Below the pieces are notes generated by a model. It saw nothing but the letters and a program-made list of their open reading frames with translations. It ran no database searches and was not told the DNA's origin. A program made the position numbers and the translations under genes. Shown one piece after another: positions 8,974-17,766 of a stretch of 64,000 nucleotides of DNA. The stretch's first letter is position 1; each line of letters begins with the position of its first letter. Source of the DNA: Burkholderiaceae bacterium (lineage in GTDB: Bacteria > Pseudomonadota > Gammaproteobacteria > Burkholderiales > Burkholderiaceae_C); assembly GCA_030123545.1 (NCBI GenBank), contig CP126124.1, positions 744,001 to 808,000 on the forward strand, read 5' to 3'.

Positions 8974-9594
8974 TCAAAGTTCTCGCAGCACGGCGCGCAC
9001 TGGAGACGCGTCGGCGCGCATCAGTTTCAGCGGCAGCGCGATCAATTCGTAGTCGCCGGGCGGCACCTCATCGAGCACCAGGTTTTCCAGCACGCGCAGC
9101 CCGTGCGCGAGCAACTGGTGGTGCGCCGGCAGACCCTGGCTCGTTGGCGGGTCGACGCTTGGCGTGTCGATGCCGACCAGCGCTACGTTTTTTGTAGCTA
9201 ATAGTGTAATCGTCTCGGGGGCTATCGCGCAAAAAGATGCCCAATCCTGGGTCGCGCGGCGCGCCGTGCGCAGCAATACCCGCGCCGGCGGCGCATCGAG
9301 CGCATGCGCGATGTGATGCGGCTGCACCAGCGCGCCAGAGGCCATGCAGTGGATCACGCGGCAGCGGCCGAGGTACGGCGCGAGATCGACCGCGCCGATC
9401 GCCGCCCCGTCGCTCGCGTAATGCAGCGGCGCGTCCGCATGCGCGCCGGTGTGCGGCGACAGCGTGAGCCGGTTCACGTTGACGGGGCAGCCGGGCGCGA
9501 GCGTGAACCGCGGCGCCTGTGAATAGACGGTGTCGCCGGGAAACACCGCGGCGTGCTCGTCGATCGGCGGCGAAATATCCCAGATCTTTTTCAT
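8974..9594 (-). CDS. kynB: Kynurenine formamidase
   Basis: 206 residues of the cyclase/bacterial KynB family, hydrolysing N-formylkynurenine to kynurenine and formate. The N-terminus MKKIWDISPP and the metal-binding block HTGAHADAPLHY, with further conserved GIDTPSVD, identify it. I chose the ATG at 9594 because KynB proteins start with this short (M)xxIWDIS motif. An ATG 36 bases upstream (MVFAPV) is also in frame. It precedes kynA and probably shares its promoter. Confidence 0.94.
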   Translation of the reverse strand: MKKIWDISPPIDEHAAVFPGDTVYSQAPRFTLAPGCPVNVNRLTLSPHTGAHADAPLHYASDGAAIGAVDLAPYLGRCRVIHCMASGALVQPHHIAHALDAPPARVLLRTARRATQDWASFCAIAPETITLLATKNVALVGIDTPSVDPPTSQGLPAHHQLLAHGLRVLENLVLDEVPPGDYELIALPLKLMRADASPVRAVLREL

Positions 9595-9665
9595 GGCCTC
9601 GCGCGAAGTTAGCACCGGCGCAAAGACCATGGTGTCGGTTATTGCCAACAAGCGGCGGGCAGACG

Positions 9666-9689
9666 AAAAAAGAGGGCGTGCTCGCGCCC
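9666..9689 (-). terminator. Rho-independent terminator of the malic enzyme gene
   Basis: Read on the minus strand, a GGGCG/CGCCC stem with a six-base loop is followed by CTC-type sequence and a run of six T. It lies 25 to 48 bases beyond the stop codon of the malic enzyme gene and before kynB, so it should separate the two transcripts. Confidence 0.7.
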
Positions 9690-9713
9690 CCTGGCCGCCC
9701 AACCGGGCGGCGC

Positions 9714-12023
9714 CTAGCGCTGCTGCGCCGCCGTCGTCGCGACCGCGACCGCGGTGGTGTTGACCACGCGGCGCACGGTCGACGAGGGCGTCATCACATG
9801 CACCGTGTGGGCTGCGCCGAGCAGCAGCGGGCCGATCGTCACGCCGTGGCCGCCGGTCATCTTCAGCACGTTGAACAGGATGTTCGCCGAATCGAGGTTC
9901 GGGCAGATCAGCACATTGGCCTCGCCGCTGAGACGGGTGTCCATCAGCGCGTTGCGGCGGATGTCCTGCGACAGCGCGGAGTCGCCGTGCAACTCGCCGT
10001 CGGACTCGACGTCGGGCGCCATCCTTGCGAACAACTCTGCTGCGCGGCGCATCTTGCGCGCCGACGCGCGGTCCGACGAGCCGTAGTTCGAGTGCGACAG
10101 GAACGCGACCCTCGGCGGGATGCCGAAACGGCGCAGTTCCTCGACCGCCATCAACGCGATCGTCGCGAGCTCCTCGGCGCTCGGATCTTCGTTGACGTAA
10201 GTGTCGGCGATGAACAGCGTGTAGGTGTCGAGCAGCAGCGCATTCACCGCCGCCAGCGTGGTCGCGCCGGGCTTCAACCCGACGATGTCGCGCACATGCA
10301 TCAGATGGTTGTCGTAACGGCCGACCAGGCCGCAGATCATCGCATCGGCGTCGCCGAGGCGGACCATCAGCGAGCCGATCGTGGTGTTCGAGCGCCGTAC
10401 TGCGGCCTTCGCCGCCTCGGGCGTCACGCCGCGCCGGCCCATGATGCCGTGGTAGGTTTCCCAGTACTTGCGAAAGCGCTGGTCGTCCTCGGGGTTCACG
10501 CATTCCACGTCGCGCCCGAGCTTGAAGCGCAGGCCGGCCTTGGCGATGCGGGTTTCGATCACCGCGGGGCGGCCGATCACGATCGGCTTCGCGATGCCGT
10601 CGTCGAGCACCATCTGCACCGTGCGCAGGATGCGCTCGTCCTCGCCCTCGGCGTACGCGACCCGCTTCTTATCGTCGGGCACCGCGCGCGCCGCGTTGAA
10701 CACCGGCTGCATCACGAGCCCGGTCGAATAGACGAAGCGGGTCAGGCTGTTGCGGTACGCCCGCATGTCGGTGATCGGGCGCGTCGCGACGCCTGACTGC
10801 TCTGCTGCTTCGGCGACCGCGGGAGCGATGCGCAGGATCAGCCGCGAATCGAACGGCTTCGGAATCAAGTAGTCAGGCCCGAACACGAGTTCCTGGCCGA
10901 CGTAGGCGCGCGCCACCTCCTCGCTGATGTCCGCCTTGGCCAGCGACGCGATCTGGTTCACGCAGGCGAGCTTCATCGCCTCGTTGATCGTGGTCGCGCC
11001 GCAGTCGAGCGCGCCACGGAAGATGTACGGGAAGCACAGGACGTTGTTGACCTGGTTCGGGTAGTCCGAGCGGCCGGTCGCGATGATGCAGTCTGGCCGC
11101 GCCGCCTTCGCCAGTTCGGGCCGGATCTCGGGCTCGGGGTTCGCGAGCGCGAGAATGATCGGATGCTTGCCCATGGTCTTCACCATCTCGGGCGTCAGCA
11201 CGCCGGCGGTCGAGCAGCCGAGGAACACGTCGGCCGCCTTGACCGCGTCGGCCAGCGTGCGTGCGCCAGTGTCTGGCTGTGCGTAGCGGGCCTTCGATTC
11301 GTCGAAACCGCCGGCGCGGCCCATGAAGATCAGGCCCTTGGAATCGCAGGCGTGAATGTTGCCGCGCTTCGCGCCGAGCGCGACCATCAGATCGAGGCAG
11401 GCGAGCGCCGCGGCGCCGGCGCCGGACGCGACGATCTTCACCTCGTCGATCTTCTTGCCGACCAGCTCCAGTCCGTTCACCAGCGCCGCGGCCGAGATGA
11501 TCGCGGTGCCGTGCTGGTCGTCGTGAAACACCGGGATCTTCAGCCGCTCGCGCAGCTTTTTCTCGACGTAGAAGCACTCGGGCGCCTTGATGTCCTCCAG
11601 GTTGATGCCGCCCAGCGTCGGCTCCATCGCGGCGATGATGTCGACCAGCTTGTCCGGGTCGTGCTCGGCCAGTTCGATGTCGAACACGTCGATGCCGGCG
11701 AACTTCTTGAAGAGACACCCTTTGCCTTCCATCACTGGCTTCGCGGCCAGCGGACCGATGTCGCCGAGGCCGAGCACCGCGGTGCCGTTGGTCACGACGC
11801 CGACCAGGTTGCCGCGCGAGGTGAATTCGGCCGCCATCGCCGGGTCCGCCTCGATGTCCAGGCACGGATACGCGACACCCGGCGAATAGGCCAGCGACAG
11901 ATCGCGCTGATTGGAAAGCGTTTTGGTCGGAGTGATCGAAATCTTGCCGCGCACCGGGCTGCGGTGGTATTCGCGTGCTGCGTCGCGCAGCGCTTGTTCC
12001 GCCGCCGAAAGCTGATTGCCCAT
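9714..12023 (-). CDS. maeB: NADP-dependent malic enzyme with C-terminal phosphotransacetylase-like domain
   Basis: 769 residues, the usual size of MaeB. Residues about 1-430 are the malic enzyme, with SLAYSPGVAYPCLDIE, the tyrosine/lysine active-site region and FHDDQHGTAI. Residues about 440-769 are the phosphate acetyltransferase-like regulatory domain (AEGEDERILRTVQMVLDDG, ICPNLDSANILFN). It decarboxylates malate to pyruvate, making NADPH. Its neighbour dctA imports C4-dicarboxylates, so the two together serve growth on malate or succinate. It is bounded by terminators on both sides and is probably monocistronic. Confidence 0.95.
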   Translation of the reverse strand: MGNQLSAAEQALRDAAREYHRSPVRGKISITPTKTLSNQRDLSLAYSPGVAYPCLDIEADPAMAAEFTSRGNLVGVVTNGTAVLGLGDIGPLAAKPVMEGKGCLFKKFAGIDVFDIELAEHDPDKLVDIIAAMEPTLGGINLEDIKAPECFYVEKKLRERLKIPVFHDDQHGTAIISAAALVNGLELVGKKIDEVKIVASGAGAAALACLDLMVALGAKRGNIHACDSKGLIFMGRAGGFDESKARYAQPDTGARTLADAVKAADVFLGCSTAGVLTPEMVKTMGKHPIILALANPEPEIRPELAKAARPDCIIATGRSDYPNQVNNVLCFPYIFRGALDCGATTINEAMKLACVNQIASLAKADISEEVARAYVGQELVFGPDYLIPKPFDSRLILRIAPAVAEAAEQSGVATRPITDMRAYRNSLTRFVYSTGLVMQPVFNAARAVPDDKKRVAYAEGEDERILRTVQMVLDDGIAKPIVIGRPAVIETRIAKAGLRFKLGRDVECVNPEDDQRFRKYWETYHGIMGRRGVTPEAAKAAVRRSNTTIGSLMVRLGDADAMICGLVGRYDNHLMHVRDIVGLKPGATTLAAVNALLLDTYTLFIADTYVNEDPSAEELATIALMAVEELRRFGIPPRVAFLSHSNYGSSDRASARKMRRAAELFARMAPDVESDGELHGDSALSQDIRRNALMDTRLSGEANVLICPNLDSANILFNVLKMTGGHGVTIGPLLLGAAHTVHVMTPSSTVRRVVNTTAVAVATTAAQQR

Positions 12024-12104
12024 GGCCGTCTCCGTTGTTGTCGATGGATGACGGAAAGCCTACCGCAAAGCGGCCGAACTTTCACCTTCGTCTGCTTTGA
12101 CACG

Positions 12105-12129
12105 AAAAAGCGCCCCGCGGACGGGGCGC
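12105..12129 (-). terminator. Rho-independent terminator of the NCS2 permease gene
   Basis: On the minus strand a perfect 8-bp stem GCGCCCCG/CGGGGCGC with a four-base loop is followed by five T. It sits about 100 bases downstream of the permease stop and 80 bases upstream of the malic enzyme start, isolating the two genes. Confidence 0.75.
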
Positions 12130-12230
12130 TGGCGCCGGTCTTCGCGCCGGCCGTGAAATATCAGGAAAAGCGCTGAAAACCCAGAATCTATCTTCGAAGT
12201 ATGCTATCTGATATATAGCGTATGTCTGGG

Positions 12231-13706
12231 TCAGTGCGCGCCGTGGCCAGCCGGGCCGTGCCCCTTGCTGCCGTTGAAGAACAGGTTCAGCACCACCGCG
12301 ACGATCGAGGTCAGCAGGATGCCACTGTGCAGGATCGGTGCCAGTGCATGGGGCATGTGCTGGAACCAGTTCGGCGCCACCGTCGGCAGCAGTCCGAAGC
12401 CGATTGCCATCGCGACGATGTACAAATTGAAGCGGTTGGTCTTGTAGTCGACGGTCGACAGGATGCGGATGCCGGTCGCGGCCACCATGCCGAACATCAC
12501 CAGGCCGGCGCCGCCGAGCACGACCTGCGGGATCGCGGCGATCACCGCCGCCATCTTCGGCAGCGCGCCCAGCACGATCATGATCACGCCGCCCATCACG
12601 CAGACCCAGCGGCTCTTGACGCCGGTGACCGCGACCAGTCCGACGTTCTGCGAGAAGCTGGTGTGCGGGAAGGTGTTCAGGATGCCGCCGATCACCGTGC
12701 CGATGCCGTCGACGCGCAGGCCGGCCGCGAGCCGCTTGGGCGTCATCTTCACGCCGACGATGTCGGCCACCGCGAGGAACATGCCGGTGGACTCGATCAT
12801 CACGACGATCATCACGATCACCAGGGTGATGATGTCGACCAGGTTGAAGGTCGGCATGCCGAAGGCGAACGGGGTGACGATGTCGAACCAATGCGCGGTG
12901 CCCAGCTTGTCGAAGGTCATCGTGCCTATCGCGATCGTGATGATGCAGCCGAAGATCAGGCCCAGCAGCACCGCGATGTTCGCGATGAATCCCTTGCCGA
13001 ACTTGACCAGCAGCATGATGAAGATCATCACCGCCAGCGCGACGGCCAGACCCGAAAGTGAGCCGTAGCTCGGGTTCGGGATCATCGGGATCTTGCCGAG
13101 GTTGGTCACCGCGCCGCCGCCGGCGGCGGCCTTCGCGCTGTCGACCATCGCAACCAGCTTGGCCACGTCGACCTTCTGCGCGAGAAACGCCGGGCCGCCC
13201 ATGGCCCAGCCGACGCCGACTTCCATCAGGCTGGCGCCGATGATGGTGATGATGCTGCCGGTGACGACCGGCGGAAAGTACTTCAGCAGGCTGCTCATCA
13301 CCGGGGCCAGCAGCGCGGCGACGATGCCGGCGGCAATGCCGGCGCCGAAGATCGCGCGTGCGCCGTCCATGCCGGGGGTGCCGATCGCGATCGCGATCAT
13401 CGGGCCGACCGCCGCGAAGGTCACGCCCATCATCACCGGCATCTTCACGCCGAGCCAGCGACTCGCGCCGAACGACTGGATCAGCGTGACGATGCCGCAG
13501 GTGAACAGGTCGGCCGAGATCAGCATCGCTGTCTGCTCGGTCGTGAACTTGAGCGCGCCGCCGATGATCAGCGGCACGGCGATCGCGCCGGCGTACATCA
13601 CCAGCACGTGTTGCAGGCCCAGAGTGAACAGTTGGCCGACGGGCAGGCGTTCGTCGACGGGTTCAATGGCCGACGACGCGCCGGCGGGTTGAGCGATGGC
13701 AGTCAT
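12231..13706 (-). CDS. NCS2-family nucleobase (urate/xanthine-type) permease
   Basis: 491-residue inner-membrane cation symporter with about 12-14 hydrophobic segments. The family opening QHVLVMYAGAIAVPLI is present, and the NAT signature is SQNVGLVAVTGVKSRWV. That Q-N-x-G form with the following SRWV resembles UacT/PucJK-type urate-xanthine carriers more than uracil carriers. The ATG at 13706 has GAGGAG 6 bases upstream; an earlier in-frame start lacks one. A TGTATACA box lies about 42 bases upstream, shared with the urate genes, which supports urate or another purine as cargo. The exact substrate is an inference. Confidence 0.9.
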   Translation of the reverse strand: MTAIAQPAGASSAIEPVDERLPVGQLFTLGLQHVLVMYAGAIAVPLIIGGALKFTTEQTAMLISADLFTCGIVTLIQSFGASRWLGVKMPVMMGVTFAAVGPMIAIAIGTPGMDGARAIFGAGIAAGIVAALLAPVMSSLLKYFPPVVTGSIITIIGASLMEVGVGWAMGGPAFLAQKVDVAKLVAMVDSAKAAAGGGAVTNLGKIPMIPNPSYGSLSGLAVALAVMIFIMLLVKFGKGFIANIAVLLGLIFGCIITIAIGTMTFDKLGTAHWFDIVTPFAFGMPTFNLVDIITLVIVMIVVMIESTGMFLAVADIVGVKMTPKRLAAGLRVDGIGTVIGGILNTFPHTSFSQNVGLVAVTGVKSRWVCVMGGVIMIVLGALPKMAAVIAAIPQVVLGGAGLVMFGMVAATGIRILSTVDYKTNRFNLYIVAMAIGFGLLPTVAPNWFQHMPHALAPILHSGILLTSIVAVVLNLFFNGSKGHGPAGHGAH

Positions 13707-13747
13707 GAATGCTCCTCTATCCTGTGAAGGCTGAATGTGCACGAGAC

Positions 13748-13755
13748 TGTATACA
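13748..13755. promoter_or_regulatory. TGTATACA box, candidate GntR operator of the NCS2 permease gene
   Basis: Perfect 8-bp palindrome TGTATACA in the permease leader. On the minus strand it directly follows a possible promoter (TTTACC, 18 bases, TAAATT), so bound repressor would block initiation. Identical boxes stand at 21201-21208 and 23148-23155 in front of urate-catabolism genes. Such sequences are known operator cores of FCD-type GntR regulators. An AGGGT-TT-ACCCT inverted repeat lies just upstream and could end the gntR transcript. Confidence 0.55.
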
Positions 13756-13812
13756 ATTTAGATAGATTCGCTTATCAGGGTAAACCCTTTATCTGACGAA
13801 TCAGCACGCGAC

Positions 13813-14574
13813 TCAGTTTTTACTGCTATGCGTGGAATCGTTCTCCGATGCGGTTGCGGTCAGGATCGCAGCTCGCGGCCGGGCTGGCGCTGCGGGCGTG
13901 TTCAGTGCGGCGCTCAACCGATTGCGAGCCGGCGATTGGGCGGTGGACTTCAGCGCGGTCTCGACGCCGCCGATGTGAGCCAGCATACGCCGGCGCGCCA
14001 GTGGCAGGTCGCCGGCTTCCAGCGCGTCGACGATCTGCGCATGCTCGGCGCAGGATCGCCGTGCATCGTGGTCGGACTGGAACAGCGCGGCGACCAGCGA
14101 GGTGTGCGCGGTCAGATCCCGCAAGATGCTGCGCAGCGCCCGGTGGCCCATGGCTTCGGCCAGGCACACGTGAAAGTCGGCGAGCAGGAAGGTTCGCAGC
14201 GCGGCGTCGGTACCACGGATCGCTTCTTCTTCCCGGGCGAGATGCTTGCGCAGCGAGCGTACGACCGACTGCAGCGGCGGCCCGTCGTGGCCCGTTTCCG
14301 CAGGGTTCGAGAGGATACCGGCCTCGACGATCCTGCGCGCGGCGAATGCATCCCTTGCGTCCTGCAGCGAAGGCTCGACCACGTACCAGCCGCGCCGCGA
14401 GCGCACCTCGACGAACCCGCGCGTCTGCAACTGCACGAGTGCTTCCCGGATCAGCGTGCGGCTGACGCCGAACAGGTCAGCCAGCTCCTGCTCGCCCAGA
14501 CGTTCCCCCGGTGCCAGCCGCTGACACAGGATCGATTCGACGACGCGCTGGGTGATTTCGGATTGGCTGGCCAC
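13813..14574 (-). CDS. GntR-family transcriptional regulator, FCD (FadR) subfamily
   Basis: 253 residues: N-terminal winged helix (LGEQELADLFGVSRTLIREALVQLQ is the recognition region, residues about 25-55) and a C-terminal all-helical FCD ligand-binding domain with FHVCLAEAMGH and the histidine-rich HAQIVDALEAGD/MLAHIGGVE metal or ligand site. The start appears to be GTG. It lies 39 bases after dctA on the same strand and 107 bases before the NCS2 permease, so it may regulate dctA, the permease or both. The TCTTGGATACAAGA dyad in front of dctA is a candidate autoregulatory site. Confidence 0.88.
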   Translation of the reverse strand: MASQSEITQRVVESILCQRLAPGERLGEQELADLFGVSRTLIREALVQLQTRGFVEVRSRRGWYVVEPSLQDARDAFAARRIVEAGILSNPAETGHDGPPLQSVVRSLRKHLAREEEAIRGTDAALRTFLLADFHVCLAEAMGHRALRSILRDLTAHTSLVAALFQSDHDARRSCAEHAQIVDALEAGDLPLARRRMLAHIGGVETALKSTAQSPARNRLSAALNTPAAPARPRAAILTATASENDSTHSSKN

Positions 14575-14613
14575 GGCGGGTGCGGTAACGGGAGACTTGG
14601 GAGGGCTCGAAGT

Positions 14614-15933
14614 TTAGGCGCGGACCGGTTCGCGTGTGATTTCCGCGTCGACGTCGTCCTCGGTGGCCGGCACATGGCGCCCATCGAGCACGGCACGAGC
14701 CCGTTCCTTGTCGATGTCGCCTTCCCAGGAGGCGACGACCACGGTGGCGACGCAGTTGCCGGTGAGATTGCCCAGTGCGCGGGCGATCCCCATGAACCAG
14801 TCGACCGACAGCACCAGCACCAGCCCGATCGCGGGAATGTCGGGGATCGCCTGCAGCGTGGCAGCGAGCACGACGATCGCCGAGCCCGGCACGCCGTGCG
14901 CACCTTTGGAGGTGATGAGCGCGACCACCAGAATGGTCAGCAGGTGCGCCATCGTGATGTGAGTGTTCGTCGCCTGCGCAATGAAAACCGCGGCCAGCGT
15001 GATGTAGATCGAGAATGCGTCCAGGTTGAACGAGTAGCCCGTGGGAATGACGAGGCCGACGGTCGAGTCCTTGATGCCCATGCGCTTGAGCTTGGACATC
15101 ACCTGCGGCAGCACCGCGTCCGACGAGGTCGTCGCCAGCACGACCATCAGCTCTTCGCGCAGATAGCCGAGCAGCTTGAAGATGTTGAAGCCCGCCAGGC
15201 GCAGGATCAGTCCCAGGATGACGAACACGAAGATAGCGACCGCGACATAGAACAGTGCGACGAGCGCGCCGAGTTGTGCCAGCGATCCGATGCCGTAGCC
15301 GCCGACGGTGTAGGCGATTGCGCCCAGCACGCCGAGCGGCGCGACCTTGATGAGGATGCCCATGATCTTGAAGATCACGTGCGACAGCGACTCGATGAAG
15401 TTGCTGATCGGGGCGCCGCGCTCGCCCAGCAGTGCCAGCGCGCAGCCGAACAGGATCGCGAACAGCAGCACCTGCAGCACGTCACCGGTGGCGAACGCGC
15501 CGCCGATCGTGTTCGGAATCAGCCGCATCAGGAAGTCCACGACTCCGCCGTGTGCCAGCTTCTCCGCGTTCGATGTGTAGGAGCTGAGCGCGGAGGGGTC
15601 GAGCTTGCTCGGATCGACGTTCATGCCGGTGCCGGGATGGAACACGAAGCCGAGCAGCAGACCCAGGCCCAGCGCGATCGTGGTCACGACCTCGAAGTAG
15701 ATCAGCGCCTTGACCCCGACGCGACCGACCCGTTTCAGGTCGCCGGTCCCGGCAATGCCGTGGACCACGACGCAGAACACGAGGAGCGGGATGATCATCT
15801 TGATCAACCGGATGAAGCCGTCGCCCAATGGCTTGAGCTTGACCGCGAACTCGGGCCAGATCACGCCGATGACGACGCCGACCACAAGGGCAAGCAGGAC
15901 CTGCCCGAACAATGACTTGAAGAATCTCGACAT
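14614..15933 (-). CDS. dctA: C4-dicarboxylate:cation symporter, DAACS family
   Basis: 439-residue inner-membrane transporter, the typical DctA length. It starts MSRFFKSLFGQVLLALVVGV and contains the conserved hairpin and substrate loops VVLATTSSDAVLPQ, SFNLDAFSIYITLAAVFIAQ and SKGAHGVPGSAIVVLAATL. It imports succinate, fumarate and malate, and sometimes orotate, with cations. The ATG at 15933 matches the family N-terminus, although the frame is open far upstream. It forms a likely operon with the downstream gntR. Confidence 0.95.
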   Translation of the reverse strand: MSRFFKSLFGQVLLALVVGVVIGVIWPEFAVKLKPLGDGFIRLIKMIIPLLVFCVVVHGIAGTGDLKRVGRVGVKALIYFEVVTTIALGLGLLLGFVFHPGTGMNVDPSKLDPSALSSYTSNAEKLAHGGVVDFLMRLIPNTIGGAFATGDVLQVLLFAILFGCALALLGERGAPISNFIESLSHVIFKIMGILIKVAPLGVLGAIAYTVGGYGIGSLAQLGALVALFYVAVAIFVFVILGLILRLAGFNIFKLLGYLREELMVVLATTSSDAVLPQVMSKLKRMGIKDSTVGLVIPTGYSFNLDAFSIYITLAAVFIAQATNTHITMAHLLTILVVALITSKGAHGVPGSAIVVLAATLQAIPDIPAIGLVLVLSVDWFMGIARALGNLTGNCVATVVVASWEGDIDKERARAVLDGRHVPATEDDVDAEITREPVRA

Positions 15934-15981
15934 AGCCGACTCCGTAAGGTGAATCGTTAATCTTCTACCGTTGCATCCATA

Positions 15982-15995
15982 TCTTGGATACAAGA
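15982..15995. promoter_or_regulatory. Dyad TCTTGGATACAAGA upstream of dctA-gntR
   Basis: A TCTTG-GATA-CAAGA inverted repeat 49 bases upstream of the dctA start, overlapping a second possible dyad (ATCCA ... TGGAT). The shape and spacing resemble FCD-type GntR operators, and a gntR gene is the second gene of the operon, so autoregulation is plausible. The site also lies upstream of the divergent acylphosphatase gene. Confidence 0.4.
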
Positions 15996-16143
15996 AATGT
16001 ATGCGAGAGATGACGCTTGGAATCGAGGGTTTCCACCAAGTATTCGTTACGGAAAAGTCAAAACTGAATTGCCGTCCCCGGCGCGCTTCTGCATCGCGAC
16101 CTCGACCGGCTTCGGCGCGGCAAATACGGTCGACAATGGGTCC

Positions 16144-16452
16144 ATGGATCCGAGCTTGAGCGCGCGGCGGACCGTCGCCTGGCGGGTCCGGGTGCGCGGC
16201 ATGGTCCAGGGCGTCGGGTTTCGCGCCGCCTGCAGGCGGCACGCCGCCGGCCAAGGCATCGTCGGCTGGGTGCGCAACCGCAGCGACGGCTCGGTCGAGG
16301 CACTGCTGCAGGGCCTGCCCCCACAACTGGAGCGGATGTGCGCGTGGCTGCAGAGCGGGGTTGTCGGCGCGCGGGTCACCGGCATCGAGGTCGAGCCGGT
16401 GCCGCTGGAGGATCCGGCGCCGGCTGGTTTCGAAATACAGCCTACGCGTTGA
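16144..16452 (+). CDS. acyP: Acylphosphatase
   Basis: 102 residues. The acylphosphatase signature 1 is VRGMVQGVGFRAACRRHA, with catalytic Arg in GFR, and signature 2 is GWVRNRSDGSVEALLQG, with the catalytic Asn. It hydrolyses acyl phosphates such as 1,3-bisphosphoglycerate or carbamoyl phosphate in the cytosol. The ATG at 16144 gives a 12-residue lead before the first strand; longer in-frame starts exist but add basic, unrelated sequence. It is divergent from dctA and convergent with the M20 gene. Confidence 0.88.
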   Translation: MDPSLSARRTVAWRVRVRGMVQGVGFRAACRRHAAGQGIVGWVRNRSDGSVEALLQGLPPQLERMCAWLQSGVVGARVTGIEVEPVPLEDPAPAGFEIQPTR

Positions 16453-16527
16453 CGTCGGGCAGGGCGCCCGGCAGCACACAATGGCGGGCGGGCGCGCCGC
16501 CGCGCCTGATCGGCAACCGGCGCCGCT

Positions 16528-17766
16528 TCAGGCCAGCAGGTCGCTCAGGCTGCGCGCGATCACTTTCGTGGCGCGGCGCAGGTCCTGCAGGTCGATGCGC
16601 TCGTCGGCGCGTTTCGCATGTGACTCGAGCACCGTGCGCGGGCCTGCGCCGTAGATCACGCCAGGGATGCCGGCCTCGCCGTACAGGCGCACGTCGGTGT
16701 ACAGCGGCGTGCCCATGGCGGGAATTGGTTGGCCGAACACCTCGGCGCCGTGCTTCTGGATCGCATCGACCAGCGGCTTGTTGCCGGGCAGCGGCTTCAT
16801 CGAATTGGCGAGCAGAATGCGCCGGATCTCGACCCCGATGCCGCCAGCCGGCGCCTTGAATTCGGCGGCGGCCTTGCCGATCACGTCGCGGATCGACGCT
16901 TCGACCTCGGCTGGATTCTCCTCGGGGATCATGCGCCGGTCCAGCTTGAACACCACCTTGCCGGGGATGACATTGGTGTTGGTGCCGCCTTCGACCCAGC
17001 CGACGTTCAGGTACGGATGGTCGATGCCGACCACGTTCGACTTCACGCCCTTGTACAGCGTGTTCTGTTGATACAGCGCGTTCAGGATATGCACCGCGCC
17101 CTGCAGCGCATCGACGCCGGTGGCGGGCACCGCCGCGTGGGCCATCTTGCCATTGACCGTCACTTCCAGTTGCAGGCAGCCGTTGTGGGCCGTGACCACT
17201 TCGTAGCTGAAGCCAGCGGCAATCATCAGATCGGGCCGGGTGTGCTTGTTCTTCAGCAGCCAACCGGGGCCCAGGATGCCGCCGAACTCCTCGTCGTAGG
17301 TGAAATGCAGCTCGACGCTGCCCTGGCGCGGCTTGGCCACCGCCTCCAAAGCACGAACCGCGAACGTGAAGGTCGAGAAGTCGCACTTGCTGACCGCCGC
17401 CGCGCGGCCGTAAAGCTTGCCGTCGACCACCTCGCCACCGTAAGGGTCGTGAGTCCACCCTTCGCCAGGCGGCACCACGTCGCCATGCGCGTTCAGCGCG
17501 ACCGTGCGGCCGCCGTCGCCGTAGCGGCGTCGCACGATCAGGTTCGTGATCGACTCCAGGCCGTAGTCGTGTACCTCCTGCGCCGGCACCGGGAATTTCT
17601 CGGCCTCGAAGCCGACGCCGTGCAGCAGTTCGGCGGTCCGCTCCGCATGCGGCGCGTTGTTGCCCGGCGGCGTATCGGTCGGCACGCGCACCAGTTCCTG
17701 CAGGAAGCGCACCTGCTCGTCGAAATGCTCGTCGATCCAGGCGTCCAGTTTTGCGTAGTCAGTCAT
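16528..17766 (-). CDS. M20-family metallohydrolase (ArgE/DapE type) in the allantoin operon
   Basis: 412 residues: zinc-peptidase core with an inserted lid domain (about 185-300). H94-x-D96 (NAHGDVV) and the catalytic glutamate pair in YDEEFGGILG are present. The usual metal-bridging Asp of the GRGAADMKGG motif is not there. The segment reads GRAAAVSKCDF, with V125 aligned to that Asp and D129 four residues later. The start codon overlaps the stop of uraD-allC by four bases (ATGA), implying translational coupling. Family members cleave N-acyl or N-carbamoyl amino acids. I infer a role on a late ureide or carbamoyl product of allantoate breakdown, with the exact substrate unknown. Confidence 0.8.
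   Translation of the reverse strand: MTDYAKLDAWIDEHFDEQVRFLQELVRVPTDTPPGNNAPHAERTAELLHGVGFEAEKFPVPAQEVHDYGLESITNLIVRRRYGDGGRTVALNAHGDVVPPGEGWTHDPYGGEVVDGKLYGRAAAVSKCDFSTFTFAVRALEAVAKPRQGSVELHFTYDEEFGGILGPGWLLKNKHTRPDLMIAAGFSYEVVTAHNGCLQLEVTVNGKMAHAAVPATGVDALQGAVHILNALYQQNTLYKGVKSNVVGIDHPYLNVGWVEGGTNTNVIPGKVVFKLDRRMIPEENPAEVEASIRDVIGKAAAEFKAPAGGIGVEIRRILLANSMKPLPGNKPLVDAIQKHGAEVFGQPIPAMGTPLYTDVRLYGEAGIPGVIYGAGPRTVLESHAKRADERIDLQDLRRATKVIARSLSDLLA

Noticed and set aside
12199..12225. AT-rich imperfect dyad (AGTATGCTAT ... ATAGCGTATG) after the NCS2 permease
   Set aside because: Only about seven of ten positions pair, and a strong intrinsic terminator about 80 bases further on already explains the transcript end.
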